Of a stretch of 21,298 nucleotides of DNA, positions 21,138-21,298 are shown in pieces. Origin of the DNA: JACPFV01 sp035526825 (lineage in GTDB: Bacteria; Pseudomonadota; Gammaproteobacteria; Nevskiales; Nevskiaceae); NCBI GenBank assembly GCA_035526825.1, contig DATLBT010000133.1:1-21298 (forward strand), read 5' to 3'. Position 1 is the first letter of the stretch. The number at the start of each line of letters is the position of its first letter. Below the pieces are notes generated by a model that was given only the letters and a program-made list of their open reading frames with translations, ran no database searches and had not been told where the DNA came from. A program made the position numbers and the translations under genes.

Positions 21138-21298
21138 ATGCGCAACAAATACGTAGTTGTTTCGGGCGCAGTCTTTGCCGTCGTCGCGTTGGGCCAGACA
21201 ATCCGTGCCATCAACCAGGTGCCAGTGCACGTCGGCAGCTTCGAGGTTCCCGTGTGGGCGTCGTGGCTGGCCGCGGTCATCGCAGGAAGTCTCTGCGC
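21138..21298 (+). CDS. Small membrane protein, 5' part only
   Basis: The ATG at 21138 follows AGGAG (21126-21130) with good spacing. The 53 visible codons read MRNKYVVVSGAVFAVVALGQ, then TIRAINQVPVHVGSFEVPVW and ASWLAAVIAGSLC. This is two hydrophobic helices separated by a short loop with VPVHVGSFEVPVW, a pattern I recall from small uncharacterised bacterial inner-membrane proteins. The gene continues past the right edge. It may be the CDS of a fourth cassette starting at 21040, but its start is 98 bases from that core, longer than in the other cassettes, so it could equally be an ordinary chromosomal gene. TAGCAT at 21074-21079 is a possible -10. Function unknown. Confidence 0.7.
   Translation, partial: MRNKYVVVSGAVFAVVALGQTIRAINQVPVHVGSFEVPVWASWLAAVIAGSLC

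Noticed and set aside
1..21298. CRISPR arrays, tRNA or rRNA genes, prophage, transposase or integrase genes
   Set aside because: No regularly spaced direct repeats, no cloverleaf or rRNA-like sequence, and no transposase or tyrosine-recombinase motifs were seen in the plausible reading frames.

Overview
The window is about 21 kb of GC-rich gammaproteobacterial chromosome. Gene content and order point to the Xanthomonadales (Lysobacterales). The signs are the comM-ubiK / glnK-amtB junction, a divergent speE/speA pair whose spermidine synthase carries GGGDCGTLREV as I recall it from xanthomonads, a divergent ypfJ next to a DUF4124 gene, and a long Lhr helicase. The lineage call is an inference; there is no rRNA in the window.

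Layout. Positions 1-4129 form a nitrogen-sensing block: the 5' end of comM and a complete ubiK on the minus strand, then two tandem PII/ammonium-channel pairs (glnK-amtB, glnK-amtB) on the plus strand. The first pair has a near-consensus sigma-54 promoter with an NtrC-like site upstream. A strong intrinsic terminator separates it from the second pair, which has a sigma-70-like promoter candidate. Positions 4126-8349 hold a zinc metallopeptidase (ypfJ), a small DUF4124 secreted protein and the polyamine genes speE and speA (spermidine synthase, arginine decarboxylase). Positions 8360-14136 hold a divergent D-aminoacylase-like amidohydrolase, a GAF-GGDEF protein with a degenerate catalytic site but intact inhibitory site, a beta-propeller-like lipoprotein, an acyl-CoA thioesterase-like protein and a MarC-family membrane protein. 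Positions 14222-19353 are a two-gene unit, lhr plus an ODP-like metallo-beta-lactamase-fold gene, overlapping by ATGA.

The right end (19460-21039) differs in composition and organisation. It looks like a short array of integron gene cassettes with no integrase in view (a CALIN). Three small plus-strand genes, each with its own ribosome binding site, are separated by attC-like sites. In two cassettes the first 10-11 bases are the exact reverse complement of the inverse core site at the cassette's own 3' end, as attC architecture predicts. The cassette proteins are a secreted protein of unknown function, a small membrane protein and a MAPEG-like membrane protein. A fourth small membrane-protein gene runs off the right end.

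A second theme is dispersed palindromic repeats. Two copies of a GGGTCAGAGG-type palindrome sit directly after stop codons, and one of them contains the apparent start codon of the thioesterase gene. A different 42-bp palindromic element occurs twice inside lhr, in the same orientation and reading frame, so it is translated into two near-identical 14-residue peptide inserts. A third repeat-like hairpin provides the region just upstream of the lhr start. No tRNA, rRNA, CRISPR array or transposase gene was seen. No stretch longer than 300 bases lacks a gene.
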